Shown: piece after piece, positions 18,670 through 30,071 of the stretch | Position numbering within the stretch: the first letter of the stretch is position 1 | How the letters are laid out: every line of letters starts with the position of its first letter | DNA from: Streptomyces sp. SUK 48 | GTDB lineage: Bacteria; Actinomycetota; Actinomycetes; Streptomycetales; Streptomycetaceae | Direction of reading: 5' to 3' | Length of the DNA stretch: 64,000 nt | Assembly (NCBI RefSeq): GCF_009650765.1 | Contig: NZ_CP045740.1 | Location: 1,116,001 to 1,180,000, forward strand | Notes under the pieces: generated by a model | Database searches by the model: none | The model's input: the letters and a program-made list of their open reading frames with translations, nothing else | Told to the model about the DNA's origin: nothing | Translations under genes and position numbers: made by a program

Positions 18670-20181
18670 ATGTCCCCCACCGCGGAGCTGCCCCAGCAGG
18701 ACGAGGAGCGGCGCCTGCGCGAACTCGGCTACCGACCCGTACTCGCCCGCCGGATGGGCGGTTTCGGCAATTTCGCGATCAGCTTCTCGGTGATCTCGAT
18801 CCTGTCCGGCTGCATGACCCTGTACGGGTTCGGCCTGAACACGGGCGGCCCCGCCGTGATGCTGTGGGGCTGGGCCGGCGTCGGACTGTTCGTGCTCTGC
18901 GTCGGGCTCGCGCTCGCCGAGGTCACCAGCGCGTATCCGACCTCGGGCGCCCTGTACTACATGGCCGACCGGCTCGGCGGCCGCCGCTGGGGCTGGTACA
19001 CGGGCTGGCTGAACCTGCTCGGGCTGCTCGGCGCGATCGCCGGGATCGACTACGGCGCCGCCCTGTTCACCGGCGCGTTCGCCAACCTCCAGTGGGGCTT
19101 CGTGCCGACGCCGGGCCGGACGATGCTGATCTTCGGCGCCGTCCTCCTGCTGCACGCGGTGCTGAACCTGTTCGGCGTCCGCGTCGTCAGCCTGCTCAAC
19201 TCGGTCAGCGTCTGGTGGCACCTGGCGGGCGTCGCGCTGATCGTCGGCGCGCTCGCGATCGTGCCCGACCACCACCGTTCGCCGTCCTTCGTGTTCACCA
19301 CGTTCGTCAACGAGACCGGCTGGTCGAACCCGGTCTACGTCGCCGCGATCGGCCTGCTGCTCGCCCAGTACACCTTCTCCGGCTACGACGCCTCCGCCCA
19401 TCTCTCCGAGGAGACCTCGCGCGCCTCGGTGTCCGCGGCCAGGGGCATCGTCCGGGCCATCTGGGTCTCCTGGCTCGCGGGCTTCGTGCTGCTGGCCGGG
19501 CTCACCTTCGCCATCCAGGACTACGACGCCACCCGCACCACGCCCACCGGGGTGCCGCCCGCGCAGATCCTGCTGGACGGGCTCGGCACCGGCGGCGCGA
19601 AGGCGCTGCTGCTGGTGGTGATCGTGGCCCAGCTGTTCTGCGGGAACGCCGAGGTCGCGGCGGCCAGCCGGATGGTGTTCGCGTTCAGCAGGGACGGCGC
19701 GCTGCCCGGCTCCCGGCTGTGGCGCAGGGTCAGCGGCCGCACCCAGACCCCGGTGGCCGCCGTATGGCTGTCGGTCGGGGTCGCCGGGGTCCTCGCGCTG
19801 CCGTCGCTGTACTCGGCGACGGCGTACAACGCGGTGACCGCCATCAACGTCATCGGCATCACCCCCGCGTACGCCATCCCGGTGCTGCTGCGGCTGCGGG
19901 CGGGCGACCGGTTCCGGCGCGGGCCCTGGCACCTGGGCCGGTGGAGCAGGCCGGTCGGCTGGGTCGCGGTCGGCTGGGTGGCGTGCGTCACGGTCCTGTT
20001 CTGCCTACCGCAGTCCTCGCCGGTCACCGTCGGCACGATGAACTACGCGGCCGTGGCCCTGGCCGTCGTCCTCCTCCTCGCCAGCGTCTGGTGGTACGTC
20101 GCCCGCCGCTCGTACGGCACCCCGACGGCGGCGTACGGCAGCGACCGCGACCAGGCCGAACTCGCCGAGGGCATCATCTGA
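18670..20181 (+). CDS. APC family amino-acid permease
   Basis: A 503-residue membrane protein with about twelve transmembrane segments. It starts with the soluble N-terminal segment L-R-E-L-G-Y-R-P-V-L-A-R-R-M-G-G-F-G-N-F-A-I-S-F-S, characteristic of the GABA/choline-type amino-acid-permease subfamily. The consensus E-V-T-S-A-Y-P-T-S-G near residue 80 and the G-N-A-E-V-A-A-A-S-R-M region near residue 320 agree with this. An optimal SD (GGAGGT, 18659-18664) precedes ATG 18670. It would import an amino acid or amine by proton symport. The 198-nt stretch after it holds a hairpin at 20249-20281. Confidence 0.9.
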   Translation: MSPTAELPQQDEERRLRELGYRPVLARRMGGFGNFAISFSVISILSGCMTLYGFGLNTGGPAVMLWGWAGVGLFVLCVGLALAEVTSAYPTSGALYYMADRLGGRRWGWYTGWLNLLGLLGAIAGIDYGAALFTGAFANLQWGFVPTPGRTMLIFGAVLLLHAVLNLFGVRVVSLLNSVSVWWHLAGVALIVGALAIVPDHHRSPSFVFTTFVNETGWSNPVYVAAIGLLLAQYTFSGYDASAHLSEETSRASVSAARGIVRAIWVSWLAGFVLLAGLTFAIQDYDATRTTPTGVPPAQILLDGLGTGGAKALLLVVIVAQLFCGNAEVAAASRMVFAFSRDGALPGSRLWRRVSGRTQTPVAAVWLSVGVAGVLALPSLYSATAYNAVTAINVIGITPAYAIPVLLRLRAGDRFRRGPWHLGRWSRPVGWVAVGWVACVTVLFCLPQSSPVTVGTMNYAAVALAVVLLLASVWWYVARRSYGTPTAAYGSDRDQAELAEGII

Positions 20182-20248
20182 TCGAAGGCCCCGGCGCCTC
20201 AGCCGCCCTGGTGAAGGGGAGGGTTCCGGATACGGCAGGATGAACGCT

Positions 20249-20281
20249 CGTGCCGGTCACCGCAGTTCCGGGGCCGGCACG
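20249..20281. terminator. Hairpin downstream of the permease gene
   Basis: The arms CGTGCCGG and CCGGCACG enclose a 17-nt loop, 67 nt after the permease stop and 98 nt before the channel gene. It lacks a T-tract, as is usual in Streptomyces. A terminator role is inferred from position only. Confidence 0.4.
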
Positions 20282-20379
20282 TTCGCACGTCCCGCATTTC
20301 CCGCACATCGAGCAGGTGACAACGTGACGAGACCTCGCATACGGCGCTCCGCCGGAATCATGGGTTCCGGAGGTGAGCG

Positions 20380-21465
20380 GTGAACCGTGCGCTGACCCTG
20401 GACGACGCGGTGGTCGCCGGCATCGCGGTCGCGGCGGGCCTGGTGGCCGCCTTCCTCTCCCGTTCGCTGCTGCGCTGGCTCGCCAAGCACGCCAAGCGGA
20501 CCCGCTGGAGCGGTGACGACATCATCGTGGACGCGCTGCGCTCGATCGTGCCGTGGGCGCTGATCGCGGCGGGGGTGGCGGCCGCGGCGATCGTGCTGCC
20601 CCTCACCAGGTCCGTGCAGCACCACACCGATCAGGTGCTGGAGGTCTGGCTGATCCTCGTGGCCACGCTGTCCGCGGCGCGGGTCATCACCGGTCTGGTG
20701 CACACGTTCACCCAGTCGCGCTCAGGGGTGGCGGGCTCGGCGACCATCTTCGTCAACATCACCCGGGTGCTGGTCCTGGCGATCGGCTTCCTGGTGGTGC
20801 TCCAGACGCTGGGGATCTCCATAGCGCCGCTGCTCACCGCGCTGGGCGTCGGCGGTCTGGCGGTGGCGCTCGCGCTTCAGGACACCCTCGCGAACCTCTT
20901 CGCCGGCGTCCACATCCTGGCGTCCAAGACCGTCCAGCCGGGCGACTACATCCAGCTCAGCAGCGGTGAGGAGGGGTACGTCGTCGACATCAACTGGCGT
21001 CAGACGACGGTCCGCCAGCTGTCCAACAACCTGGTGGTGATCCCCAACGGCCAGCTCGCCAAGGCCAACATGACCAACTACACCCGGCCCGAGCAGCGGC
21101 TCACGGTGCCGGTCCAGGTGGGTGTGAGCTACGACGCCGACCTGGAGCACGTGGAGCGGGTGACCGCCGAGGTGGTCATGGAGGTCATGCACAAGGTGCC
21201 GGGCGCCCTGCCGGACCACGAGCCCGCGATCCGCTTCCACACCTTCGGCGACTCCCGCATCGGCTTCACGGTGATCCTCGGCATCGGCGAGTTCAGCGAC
21301 CAGTACCGGATCAAACACGAATTCATCAAACGCCTGCACCGCCGCTACCAGCAGGAGAACATCCACATCCCCTCCCCGGTCCGCACGGTCGCCATCCAGC
21401 AGGGCTCCTTCACGATCCCCCAGCAACGGACCGCGGAGAGCGTGTCACGGGAGGCCGCCGAATAG
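20380..21465 (+). CDS. MscS family small-conductance mechanosensitive channel
   Basis: A 361-residue protein. It has four hydrophobic segments, then the pore-lining helix L-L-T-A-L-G-V-G-G-L-A-V-A-L-A-L-Q-D-T-L-A-N (about residues 148-170) with the Gly/Ala-rich face of MscS TM3. The beta domain follows, with P-G-D-Y-I-Q-L and N-L-V-V-I-P-N-G-Q-L. It releases solutes on hypo-osmotic shock. GTG 20380 has GGAGGT 5 nt upstream. It is monocistronic as far as can be seen: a GC hairpin follows at 21467-21479. Confidence 0.93.
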   Translation: MNRALTLDDAVVAGIAVAAGLVAAFLSRSLLRWLAKHAKRTRWSGDDIIVDALRSIVPWALIAAGVAAAAIVLPLTRSVQHHTDQVLEVWLILVATLSAARVITGLVHTFTQSRSGVAGSATIFVNITRVLVLAIGFLVVLQTLGISIAPLLTALGVGGLAVALALQDTLANLFAGVHILASKTVQPGDYIQLSSGEEGYVVDINWRQTTVRQLSNNLVVIPNGQLAKANMTNYTRPEQRLTVPVQVGVSYDADLEHVERVTAEVVMEVMHKVPGALPDHEPAIRFHTFGDSRIGFTVILGIGEFSDQYRIKHEFIKRLHRRYQQENIHIPSPVRTVAIQQGSFTIPQQRTAESVSREAAE

Positions 21466-21466
21466 G

Positions 21467-21738
21467 GGGCCGACGGCCCGACGGGGGCGGCTGATCACGG
21501 GGCCGGGGGCAGGCCAAATTCCGCCACGAACGCGGGATCGGGTCACGGCGGCGGTCGCCGACGCGGCTTCGCGGCACGGAGCGATCGCGCGAGCCGGGCG
21601 GTGGAGCGATCGGCCGGGCGGATACGGAAGCCGGCCACCCGGCCACCAGTCCCTCGCCAGGGGGCGGCCACCCCCCGATCCGGAATCCGCCCCCGCGCCC
21701 GGCACGATCATCACCCCACCCCGTACCCTCGTACCGTT
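21467..21738. other. Non-coding gap after the mechanosensitive channel gene
   Basis: A compact GGGCC/GGCCC hairpin at 21467-21479, directly after the stop codon, is a plausible terminator. Further on, a direct repeat built on GAGCGATCG followed by GCCGGGCGG occurs twice (about 21576-21618). The last 60 nt before the DUF4186 gene are C-rich and may hold its promoter. No RNA gene or convincing ORF is seen. Confidence 0.45.
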
Positions 21739-24479
<2,741 letters not shown>

Positions 24480-24491
24480 GTCAGGCCCACC

Positions 24492-24540
24492 ACGGCACCG
24501 CGCCCCACCGCCCTCGCCGGGCGGTGGGGCGCGGTGCCGT
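24492..24540. terminator. Bidirectional rho-independent-type terminator
   Basis: A perfect 22-bp GC-rich stem with a 5-nt loop (TCGCC) begins 13 nt after the icd stop and ends 6 nt before the stop codon of the convergent secreted-protein gene. It is well placed to end transcription from both sides. Confidence 0.9.
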
Positions 24541-24546
24541 TCCGGC

Positions 24547-25002
24547 TTACGGGTGGTAGATCTCCGACAGCGCGGTGATCTGGCCCTTGGCGTTCACGTG
24601 GTAGGAGAAGTACGGGGTGTTGGCGAGCTTGTGGCCGGCCAGCCACGTCGGGGCGACCTTCACGCTCGTGGTGTCGCGCAGCACCTCGACGGTGGCGCCC
24701 GGCGCGAAGCCGAGCGAGCGGGCGGCGCCGCTCGCGGTGTAGACGACGTCCTCGTCGTTCCTCGTGTTCACCTTGCACGTCTGCGGGGTGACCCGCACGA
24801 CGGCCTTGCCCTTGACGTTCTTGGCGGAGTCCAGCTTCAGGAAGTGCCGGCCGGCGGGCAGGTGGCACGGCTTCCAGGTGGTGGCCCCGGCAGCGGCCTT
24901 GGTCCCCTCCTGCGGGGCGGCGCCGGCGGTCCCGCACGTGGTGGCGAGGAGGGCCGCGGCCGAGGCGGCGACGAGTGCGGCGGAGACGTGACGGTGGTTC
25001 AT
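24547..25002 (-). CDS. Small secreted protein of unknown function
   Basis: A 151-residue protein. It has a classical Sec signal peptide: M-N-H-R-H, then a hydrophobic Ala/Leu core, with likely cleavage after A-G-A near residue 28. The mature part is about 120 residues with two cysteines (W-K-P-C and Q-T-C-K) that could form a disulfide. It has beta-rich alternation around [15 protein letters not shown] do not recognise the family. ATG 25002 is set by AGAGGAAG 4-5 nt upstream. The gene is divergent from metY and converges on icd across a shared terminator. Confidence 0.82.
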   Translation of the reverse strand: MNHRHVSAALVAASAAALLATTCGTAGAAPQEGTKAAAGATTWKPCHLPAGRHFLKLDSAKNVKGKAVVRVTPQTCKVNTRNDEDVVYTASGAARSLGFAPGATVEVLRDTTSVKVAPTWLAGHKLANTPYFSYHVNAKGQITALSEIYHP

Positions 25003-25324
25003 CGGGCTTCCTCTGCTGTGAAGTTCTGCTGACATCGAGGGAGATAGCGGTCCGGGGCACCGGGTTTCACTGCCCCCCACGGCTGTGACGGGACGGTGAC
25101 AACCGGTACCCGGCCGGGACGATCACTGCGGGCGCGCCGGATGGACGTTCGCCCCGGTCGTCCGTATGGCCGACCGCCCGAACCGCGCCCCGTGTCGGGA
25201 ACATTGCGGCCGCGTGTCGTCCATGACGTCCTCATGGCGCCTCGCGCGTAAGCCTGTCGGCCGAGAAGAGCGCGTGGTTGCCTCGTGCCACGTCACCGCC
25301 TCCCGCGCACGAGGAGCCCGCACC
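25003..25324. other. Long 5' region between the secreted-protein gene and metY
   Basis: A 322-nt divergent intergenic region. It holds the SD of the minus-strand gene, an inverted repeat CGGTCG/CGACCG around 25155-25176, and the hairpin at 25281-25314 next to the metY SD. I compared it with SAM-type riboswitch consensus features and found no match. It is long enough for a structured leader of another kind. Confidence 0.5.
25281..25314 (+). promoter_or_regulatory. Hairpin overlapping the metY Shine-Dalgarno sequence
   Basis: CCTCGTGC (25281-25288) pairs perfectly with GCACGAGG (25307-25314) across an 18-nt loop. The 3' arm contains the first three bases of the metY SD (AGGAG, 25312-25316). 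The fold would partly hide the ribosome-binding site 10-15 nt before ATG 25325, so translational control is plausible. Confidence 0.5.
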
Positions 25325-26635
25325 ATGAGCACGCAGCCCGACACCGCCGCCTGGTCCTTCGAGACGAAGCAGATCCACGCGGGCGCCGCCCCCGACCCCG
25401 CGACCGGCGCACGGGCCACCCCCGTCTACCAGACCACCTCGTTCGTGTTCCGCGACACCCAGCACGCGGCCGACCTGTTCTCGCTGGCCGAGCCCGGCAA
25501 CATCTACACCCGCATCCACAACCCCACCACGGACGTGTTCGAGCAGCGGATCGCCGCGCTGGAGGGCGGGGTCGGGGCCGTCGCGCTGGCCTCCGGGCAG
25601 GCCGCGGAGACCCTGGCGATCCTGACCCTGGCGGGCGCCGGCGACCACATCGTCTCCAGCACGGCGCTGTACGGCGGCACGTACAACCTCTTCCGGCACA
25701 CGCTGGCGCGGCTCGGCATCGAGGTGTCGTTCGTTGACGACCCGGACGACCCGGAGGCATGGCAGGCGGCGATCCGGCCCACCACCAAGGCACTGTTCGC
25801 CGAGTCGCTCGGCAACCCGCGCGGCAATGTGCTGGACGTACGGGCGGTCGCCGACGTGGCGCACGCGGCCGGGGTGCCGCTGATCGTGGACAACACCGTG
25901 CCGACCCCGTACCTGCTGCGGCCGATCGAGCACGGCGCGGACATCGTGGTGCACTCGGCGACCAAGTTCCTCGGCGGGCACGGCACCGCGGTCGCGGGCG
26001 TGGTGGTGGACGGCGGCACCTTCGACTTCGGCGCCCACCCGGACCGGTTCCCGGACTTCAGCGAGCCGGACCCGAGCTACCACGGGCTGCGCTACTGGCC
26101 GGCCCTCGGACCGGGCGCCTTCGCGGTGAAGCTGCGGGTGCAGCTGCTGCGCGACCTCGGCCCGGCGCTCGCCCCGCACTCCGCGTTCCTGCTGCTCCAG
26201 GGCGTGGAGACGCTGAGCCTGCGCCTGGAGCGGCACACCGCCAACGCGCAGGCGCTCGCCGAGTGGCTGGAGCGGCGGGACGAGGTGGAGCGCGTCCACT
26301 ACGCGGGACTGGAGTCCAGCCCGTGGTACGAGGCCGGGCAGAGGTACCTGCCGCGCGGGGCCGGTGCCATCGTCTCCTTCGAGCTGCGCGGCGGGATCGA
26401 GGCGGGCAAGCGGTTCGTGGACGCGGTCGAGCTGTTCAGCCATCTCGCGAACATCGGCGACGTACGCAGCCTGATCATCCACCCGGCGTCCACCACGCAC
26501 AGTCAGCTCACCGAGGAGGAGGCGACGGCCACCGGCACGGCGCCGGGCCTCGTGCGGCTGTCGGTCGGCATCGAGAACCTGGCCGATCTGAAGGCGGATC
26601 TGGAGGCCGGTTTCCGCGCGGCGAAGGGCGCGTAG
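25325..26635 (+). CDS. metY: O-acetylhomoserine sulfhydrylase (aminocarboxypropyltransferase)
   Basis: A 436-residue PLP enzyme of the Cys/Met-metabolism family. It joins O-acetylhomoserine and sulfide (or methanethiol) to homocysteine or methionine. Visible marks: Y-T-R-I-H-N-P-T near residue 60, a Gly-rich [12 protein letters not shown] phosphate region near 115, and the PLP lysine in [12 protein letters not shown] near 215. The C-terminus has [10 protein letters not shown]. Its length matches MetY rather than the shorter MetB. ATG 25325 follows AGGAG. The stop TAG is directly followed by the metX GTG, so the two form an operon. Confidence 0.95.
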   Translation: MSTQPDTAAWSFETKQIHAGAAPDPATGARATPVYQTTSFVFRDTQHAADLFSLAEPGNIYTRIHNPTTDVFEQRIAALEGGVGAVALASGQAAETLAILTLAGAGDHIVSSTALYGGTYNLFRHTLARLGIEVSFVDDPDDPEAWQAAIRPTTKALFAESLGNPRGNVLDVRAVADVAHAAGVPLIVDNTVPTPYLLRPIEHGADIVVHSATKFLGGHGTAVAGVVVDGGTFDFGAHPDRFPDFSEPDPSYHGLRYWPALGPGAFAVKLRVQLLRDLGPALAPHSAFLLLQGVETLSLRLERHTANAQALAEWLERRDEVERVHYAGLESSPWYEAGQRYLPRGAGAIVSFELRGGIEAGKRFVDAVELFSHLANIGDVRSLIIHPASTTHSQLTEEEATATGTAPGLVRLSVGIENLADLKADLEAGFRAAKGA

Positions 26636-27775
26636 GTGGGCGCGGTCACGGCGACGGAGCGGGTGCCGGCCACCGGGGCCTGGCGGGAGGGGGACCCGCC
26701 GGGCCGCCGGCGGTGGTTCACGGCCGACCGGCCGCTGCCGCTGGAGGCGGGGGGTGAACTGCCCGGCGTACGGCTGGCGTTCGAGACATGGGGGCGGCTC
26801 GCACCGGACGCGTCCAACGCGGTGCTGGTGCTGCACGCGCTGACCGGCGACAGCCATGTCGCCGGTCCCGCCGGGCCGGGGCATCCCACGCCCGGCTGGT
26901 GGGACACGCTGGTCGGGCCCGGGCGGCCGCTGGACACCGACCGGTGGTTCGTGGTGGCCCCCAATGTGCTGGGCGGCTGCCAGGGCAGCACCGGGCCGTC
27001 CTCGGCGCGTCCGGACGGCAGGCGGGCGTGGGGCGGCGCCTTCCCGTTCCTCACCCAGCGCGACCAGGTCGCGGCGGAGGCGGCCCTCGCGGACGCGCTC
27101 GGCATCGGCCGCTGGGCCCTGGTGGCGGGCGGCTCGATGGGCGGGATGCGGGCGGTGGAGTGGGCCGCGTCGTACCCGGAGCGCACCGGGGCGCTGCTGC
27201 TGCTCGCCACGACGGGGGCGGCGAGCGCGGAGCAGATCGCCTGGGCGGGCATCCAGCTGCGCGCGATCCGCACCGACCCCGACTGGCGGGGCGGCGACTA
27301 CCACGATGCGGCCCGCGGTCCGCACACCGGCCTCGGCCTCGCCCGCCGCCTCGCCCATGTCACCTACCGCAGCGAGCCGGAACTGGCCACCCGCTTCGGC
27401 CGGGCCCCGCAGGACGCCGAGAACCCCTGGCGGGGCGGCCGTTACCAGGTGGACTCCTATCTGGACCATCACGCCGAGAAGCTGGTACGACGCTTCGACG
27501 CGGCGAGTTACGCCGTGCTCACGGAGGCGATGAACGCCCATGACGCCGGCCGCTCCCGGGGCGGCCTGCGCCCGGCGCTCGCCCGCGTCACGGCCCCCAC
27601 GCTGGTCGCCGGGGTCGACTCCGACCGCCTCTACCCCCTCGCCCAGCAGCACGAACTGGCCGCCGCGATCCCGGGCGCGGACCGGACCCGGGTGGTGGAA
27701 TCGCCGTACGGACACGACGGCTTCCTGATCGAGACGGAGCAAGTGGGATCACTGGTGCGTGAGTTGCTGGGCTGA
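26636..27775 (+). CDS. metX: Homoserine O-acetyltransferase
   Basis: A 379-residue alpha/beta-hydrolase-fold acyltransferase that makes O-acetylhomoserine for MetY. It has the family segment N-A-V-L-V-L-H-A-L-T-G-D-S-H-V near residue 60, N-V-L-G-G-C-Q-G-S-T-G-P-S-S near residue 110, nucleophile elbow G-G-S-M-G-G-M near residue 170, the acid in G-V-D-S-D-R-L-Y-P and the His in Y-G-H-D-G-F. GTG 26636 abuts the metY stop codon with no spacer, so translation is probably coupled; the SD would lie inside metY. The downstream neighbour starts 49 nt after the stop. Confidence 0.95.
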   Translation: MGAVTATERVPATGAWREGDPPGRRRWFTADRPLPLEAGGELPGVRLAFETWGRLAPDASNAVLVLHALTGDSHVAGPAGPGHPTPGWWDTLVGPGRPLDTDRWFVVAPNVLGGCQGSTGPSSARPDGRRAWGGAFPFLTQRDQVAAEAALADALGIGRWALVAGGSMGGMRAVEWAASYPERTGALLLLATTGAASAEQIAWAGIQLRAIRTDPDWRGGDYHDAARGPHTGLGLARRLAHVTYRSEPELATRFGRAPQDAENPWRGGRYQVDSYLDHHAEKLVRRFDAASYAVLTEAMNAHDAGRSRGGLRPALARVTAPTLVAGVDSDRLYPLAQQHELAAAIPGADRTRVVESPYGHDGFLIETEQVGSLVRELLG

Positions 27776-27824
27776 GGCCATGGCATGGTGAGGTGCACCG
27801 TACCGTCGGCCCACCGGAGCAGCC

Positions 27825-28676
27825 GTGACCTCCTTCCGCCTCTTTCCCGGCGCCCCCGACTCCCCCGTGCTGCTGCACGTGCCGCACTCCGCCCGCGCGA
27901 TCCCCGGCGATGTCCGGGACGGGATCGTGCTGGACGACGCCGCGCTGGAGCGGGAGTTGGACCACATCACGGACGCGCACACCGCGGAGCTCGCGGGGCG
28001 GGCGGCGGGGGCGGCCGGGCGGCTGCCATGGCGGTTCGTGAACCGGCTGTCGCGGCTGGTGGTGGATCCGGAGCGGTTCCCGGACGAGCGGGAGGAGATG
28101 CTCGCCGTAGGGATGGGCGCGGTGTACACGCGGACCACGCACCGCGCGGAGCTGCGGCCCGCGGACACCGACCCGGGGCCGTTGGTCGAGCGGTACTTCC
28201 GGCCGTACGCCGAGGCCATGACGCGGGCCGTGGCCGGGCGGCTGGCGGCGACCGGGCGGGCCGTGATCGTGGATGTGCACTCCTATCCGGCGCGGGCGCT
28301 CCCCTACGAGCTGCACGGGGACGGCCCGCGCCCGCCGGTGTGCCTGGGCACCAACCCCTTCCACACCCCGCCGGCGCTGCTCGCCGCCGCCCGCGAGGCG
28401 TTCGCGGGGTGCGGGGAGACGGGCCTGGACAGCCCGTTCGCCGGGACCTATGTGCCGCTGGAGTACTACGGCACCGATCCCCGCGTCGAGGCGCTGATGA
28501 TCGAGATCCGGCGGGACACCTATATGCGGGAGCCCGGCGGACCGGCCGGAGCGGGGCTCGACCGGCTCGCGGCGGCGCTGGCCACCCTGGTCGACGCGCT
28601 CTCACCGGGCCCGGCCGACGCGCCCCGGCCGGCCCCGGTCGACGCGCCCCAGCCGGGCCCGGCCGACGCGCCTTAG
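27825..28676 (+). CDS. N-formylglutamate amidohydrolase family protein
   Basis: A 283-residue protein of the FGase family. Typical metal-binding and catalytic positions are V-P-H-S-A-R near residue 19, D-H-I-T-D near 48, N-R-L-S-R-L-V-V-D-P-E-R-F near 72 and V-D-V-H-S-Y-P near 148. It would hydrolyse N-formyl-glutamate or a similar amide in the cytoplasm. GTG 27825 has CCGGAG a few nt upstream. The last about 24 residues are three 8-residue repeats (P-G-P-A-D-A-P), encoded by a 24-bp tandem repeat that continues beyond the stop codon, so the C-terminus is probably a recent addition. Confidence 0.86.
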   Translation: MTSFRLFPGAPDSPVLLHVPHSARAIPGDVRDGIVLDDAALERELDHITDAHTAELAGRAAGAAGRLPWRFVNRLSRLVVDPERFPDEREEMLAVGMGAVYTRTTHRAELRPADTDPGPLVERYFRPYAEAMTRAVAGRLAATGRAVIVDVHSYPARALPYELHGDGPRPPVCLGTNPFHTPPALLAAAREAFAGCGETGLDSPFAGTYVPLEYYGTDPRVEALMIEIRRDTYMREPGGPAGAGLDRLAAALATLVDALSPGPADAPRPAPVDAPQPGPADAP

Positions 28677-28747
28677 CCGAGCACGGCCGACGCGCCTTGG
28701 CCGAGCACGACCGACGCGTCCTGACCAAGCCCGGCCGACATGCCCGC
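28604..28747 (+). repeat. 24-bp tandem repeat, six copies
   Basis: Six consecutive imperfect 24-bp units (28604, 28628, 28652, 28676, 28700, 28724) share the core CCCGGCCGACGCGCC. The first three encode the C-terminal octapeptide repeats of the amidohydrolase. The TAG stop spans the junction of units 3 and 4, created by small changes in the unit ends, and three further units lie in the intergenic region before the P450 gene. Confidence 0.88.
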
Positions 28748-28841
28748 AGCCACGCCGGCCGGGGGCCCGCGCACCCTCCGCCTGGAGCAGTCCCGCACGA
28801 CACCCGCCCCGCCCCGCCCCATCGTGGAGGGCATGACGACC

Positions 28842-30059
28842 ATGGAGACCAGCGCACCCACCGGCCAGGAACCGCCCCCCGTGCGGGACTGGCCCGCGCT
28901 CGATCTGGACGGCACCGAGTTCGATCCGGTGCTCGCGGGGCTGGTGCGCGAGGGACCGCTGACCCGAATACGGCTGCCGTTCGGGGAGGGCTGGGCCTGG
29001 CTGGCCACCCGCTACGAACACGTGAAGCTGATCACGAACGATCCCCGGTTCAGCCGCGCGGAGGTCGCCCGCGGCCGGGTCACCCGGCTGGCGCCGCACT
29101 TCGCGCCCCGCCCCGGCTCGCTCGCCTGGGCCGACCAGCCGGACCACAACCGGCTGCGCAAGTCCGTCGCCGGCGCCTTCACGGTCGGCGCGATGAAGCG
29201 GCTGCGGCCCCGCGCCCAGGAGATCCTGGACGAGCTGGTGGACGCGATGGTCCGCGAGGGCCCGCCCGCCGACCTGGTCGAGCGGGTGCTGGAGCCGTTC
29301 CCGCTGTACGTCGTCAGCGAGGTGATGGGCGTCCCCGAGACCGACCGGGACCAGGTGCACGAGTGGACCCGGCAGATCATCTCCCTGTGCGGGGGCGCGG
29401 AGGCGGCCGACCGGGCCAAGAACGGCCTGTACGGCTGGATCACCGAGATCGTCCGGGCCCGCGCCCGCAGCGCCGGCGAGGACGTCTACTCGCTGCTCGG
29501 GGGCGCCGTGGCGCGCGGTGAGATCGGCGAGGAGGAGGCCGTCGGGCTCGCCGGTCCGCTGCAGATCGGCGGCGAGGCGGTCACCCACAACTGCGGGCAG
29601 ATGCTCTATCTGATGCTGACCCGGCCGGAGCTGATGGCGCGCGTGCGCGCGCGGCCCGGCGAACGCGGCCCGGTCCTCGACGAGCTGCTGCGCTGGATTC
29701 CGCACCGCAGCACCGTCGGGCTCGCCCGGATCGCGCTGGAGGACGTGGAGATCGCCGGGCACCGGATCGCCGCGGGCGAGGCGGTCTACGTCTCCTACCT
29801 GGCCGCCAACCGCGACCCGGAGGTCTTCCCGGACCCGGACGGCATCGCCCCGGACCGGGACCCCAACCCGCAGGTCGCCTTCGGCAACGGCCACCACTAC
29901 TGCACCGGCGCGGTCCTGGCCCGCCTCCAGCTGGAACTGCTGGTGGACACGCTCCTCGACCGGCTGCCGGGGCTGCGCCTCGCCGTGCCGCCCGAGGAGG
30001 TCCGGTGGCGGCGGCAGACGATGATCCGGGGGCCGCGCACCCTCCCGGCGACCTGGTGA
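28842..30059 (+). CDS. Cytochrome P450
   Basis: A 405-residue P450. The haem-ligand loop is F-G-N-G-H-H-Y-C-T-G near residue 350, the ExxR motif is E-L-L-R-W-I-P near 285 and the substrate/redox segment is W-A-D-Q-P-D-H-N-R-L-R near 90. The I-helix reads Q-I-G-G-E-A-V-T-H-N, with one residue more between the GG and the Thr than the canonical A-G-x-x-T. Starts at 28842 or 28833 are possible; 28842 gives the better distance (11 nt rather than 2) from GGAGG at 28826-28830. No ferredoxin gene adjoins it, so electron partners are encoded elsewhere. Confidence 0.93.
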   Translation: METSAPTGQEPPPVRDWPALDLDGTEFDPVLAGLVREGPLTRIRLPFGEGWAWLATRYEHVKLITNDPRFSRAEVARGRVTRLAPHFAPRPGSLAWADQPDHNRLRKSVAGAFTVGAMKRLRPRAQEILDELVDAMVREGPPADLVERVLEPFPLYVVSEVMGVPETDRDQVHEWTRQIISLCGGAEAADRAKNGLYGWITEIVRARARSAGEDVYSLLGGAVARGEIGEEEAVGLAGPLQIGGEAVTHNCGQMLYLMLTRPELMARVRARPGERGPVLDELLRWIPHRSTVGLARIALEDVEIAGHRIAAGEAVYVSYLAANRDPEVFPDPDGIAPDRDPNPQVAFGNGHHYCTGAVLARLQLELLVDTLLDRLPGLRLAVPPEEVRWRRQTMIRGPRTLPATW

Positions 30060-30071
30060 GCCGGTCCCCGC

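Noticed and set aside
25003..25324. SAM riboswitch upstream of metY
   Set aside because: The conserved CCGGCAACCC and GGGGTGCC blocks seen at 43857-43964 are absent here; only simple hairpins remain.
27785..29521. Plus-strand frame of about 578 codons through the amidohydrolase and into the P450 gene
   Set aside because: Alternative frame; the amidohydrolase and P450 motifs lie in the other plus-strand frames, and the continuity comes from the tandem repeat.
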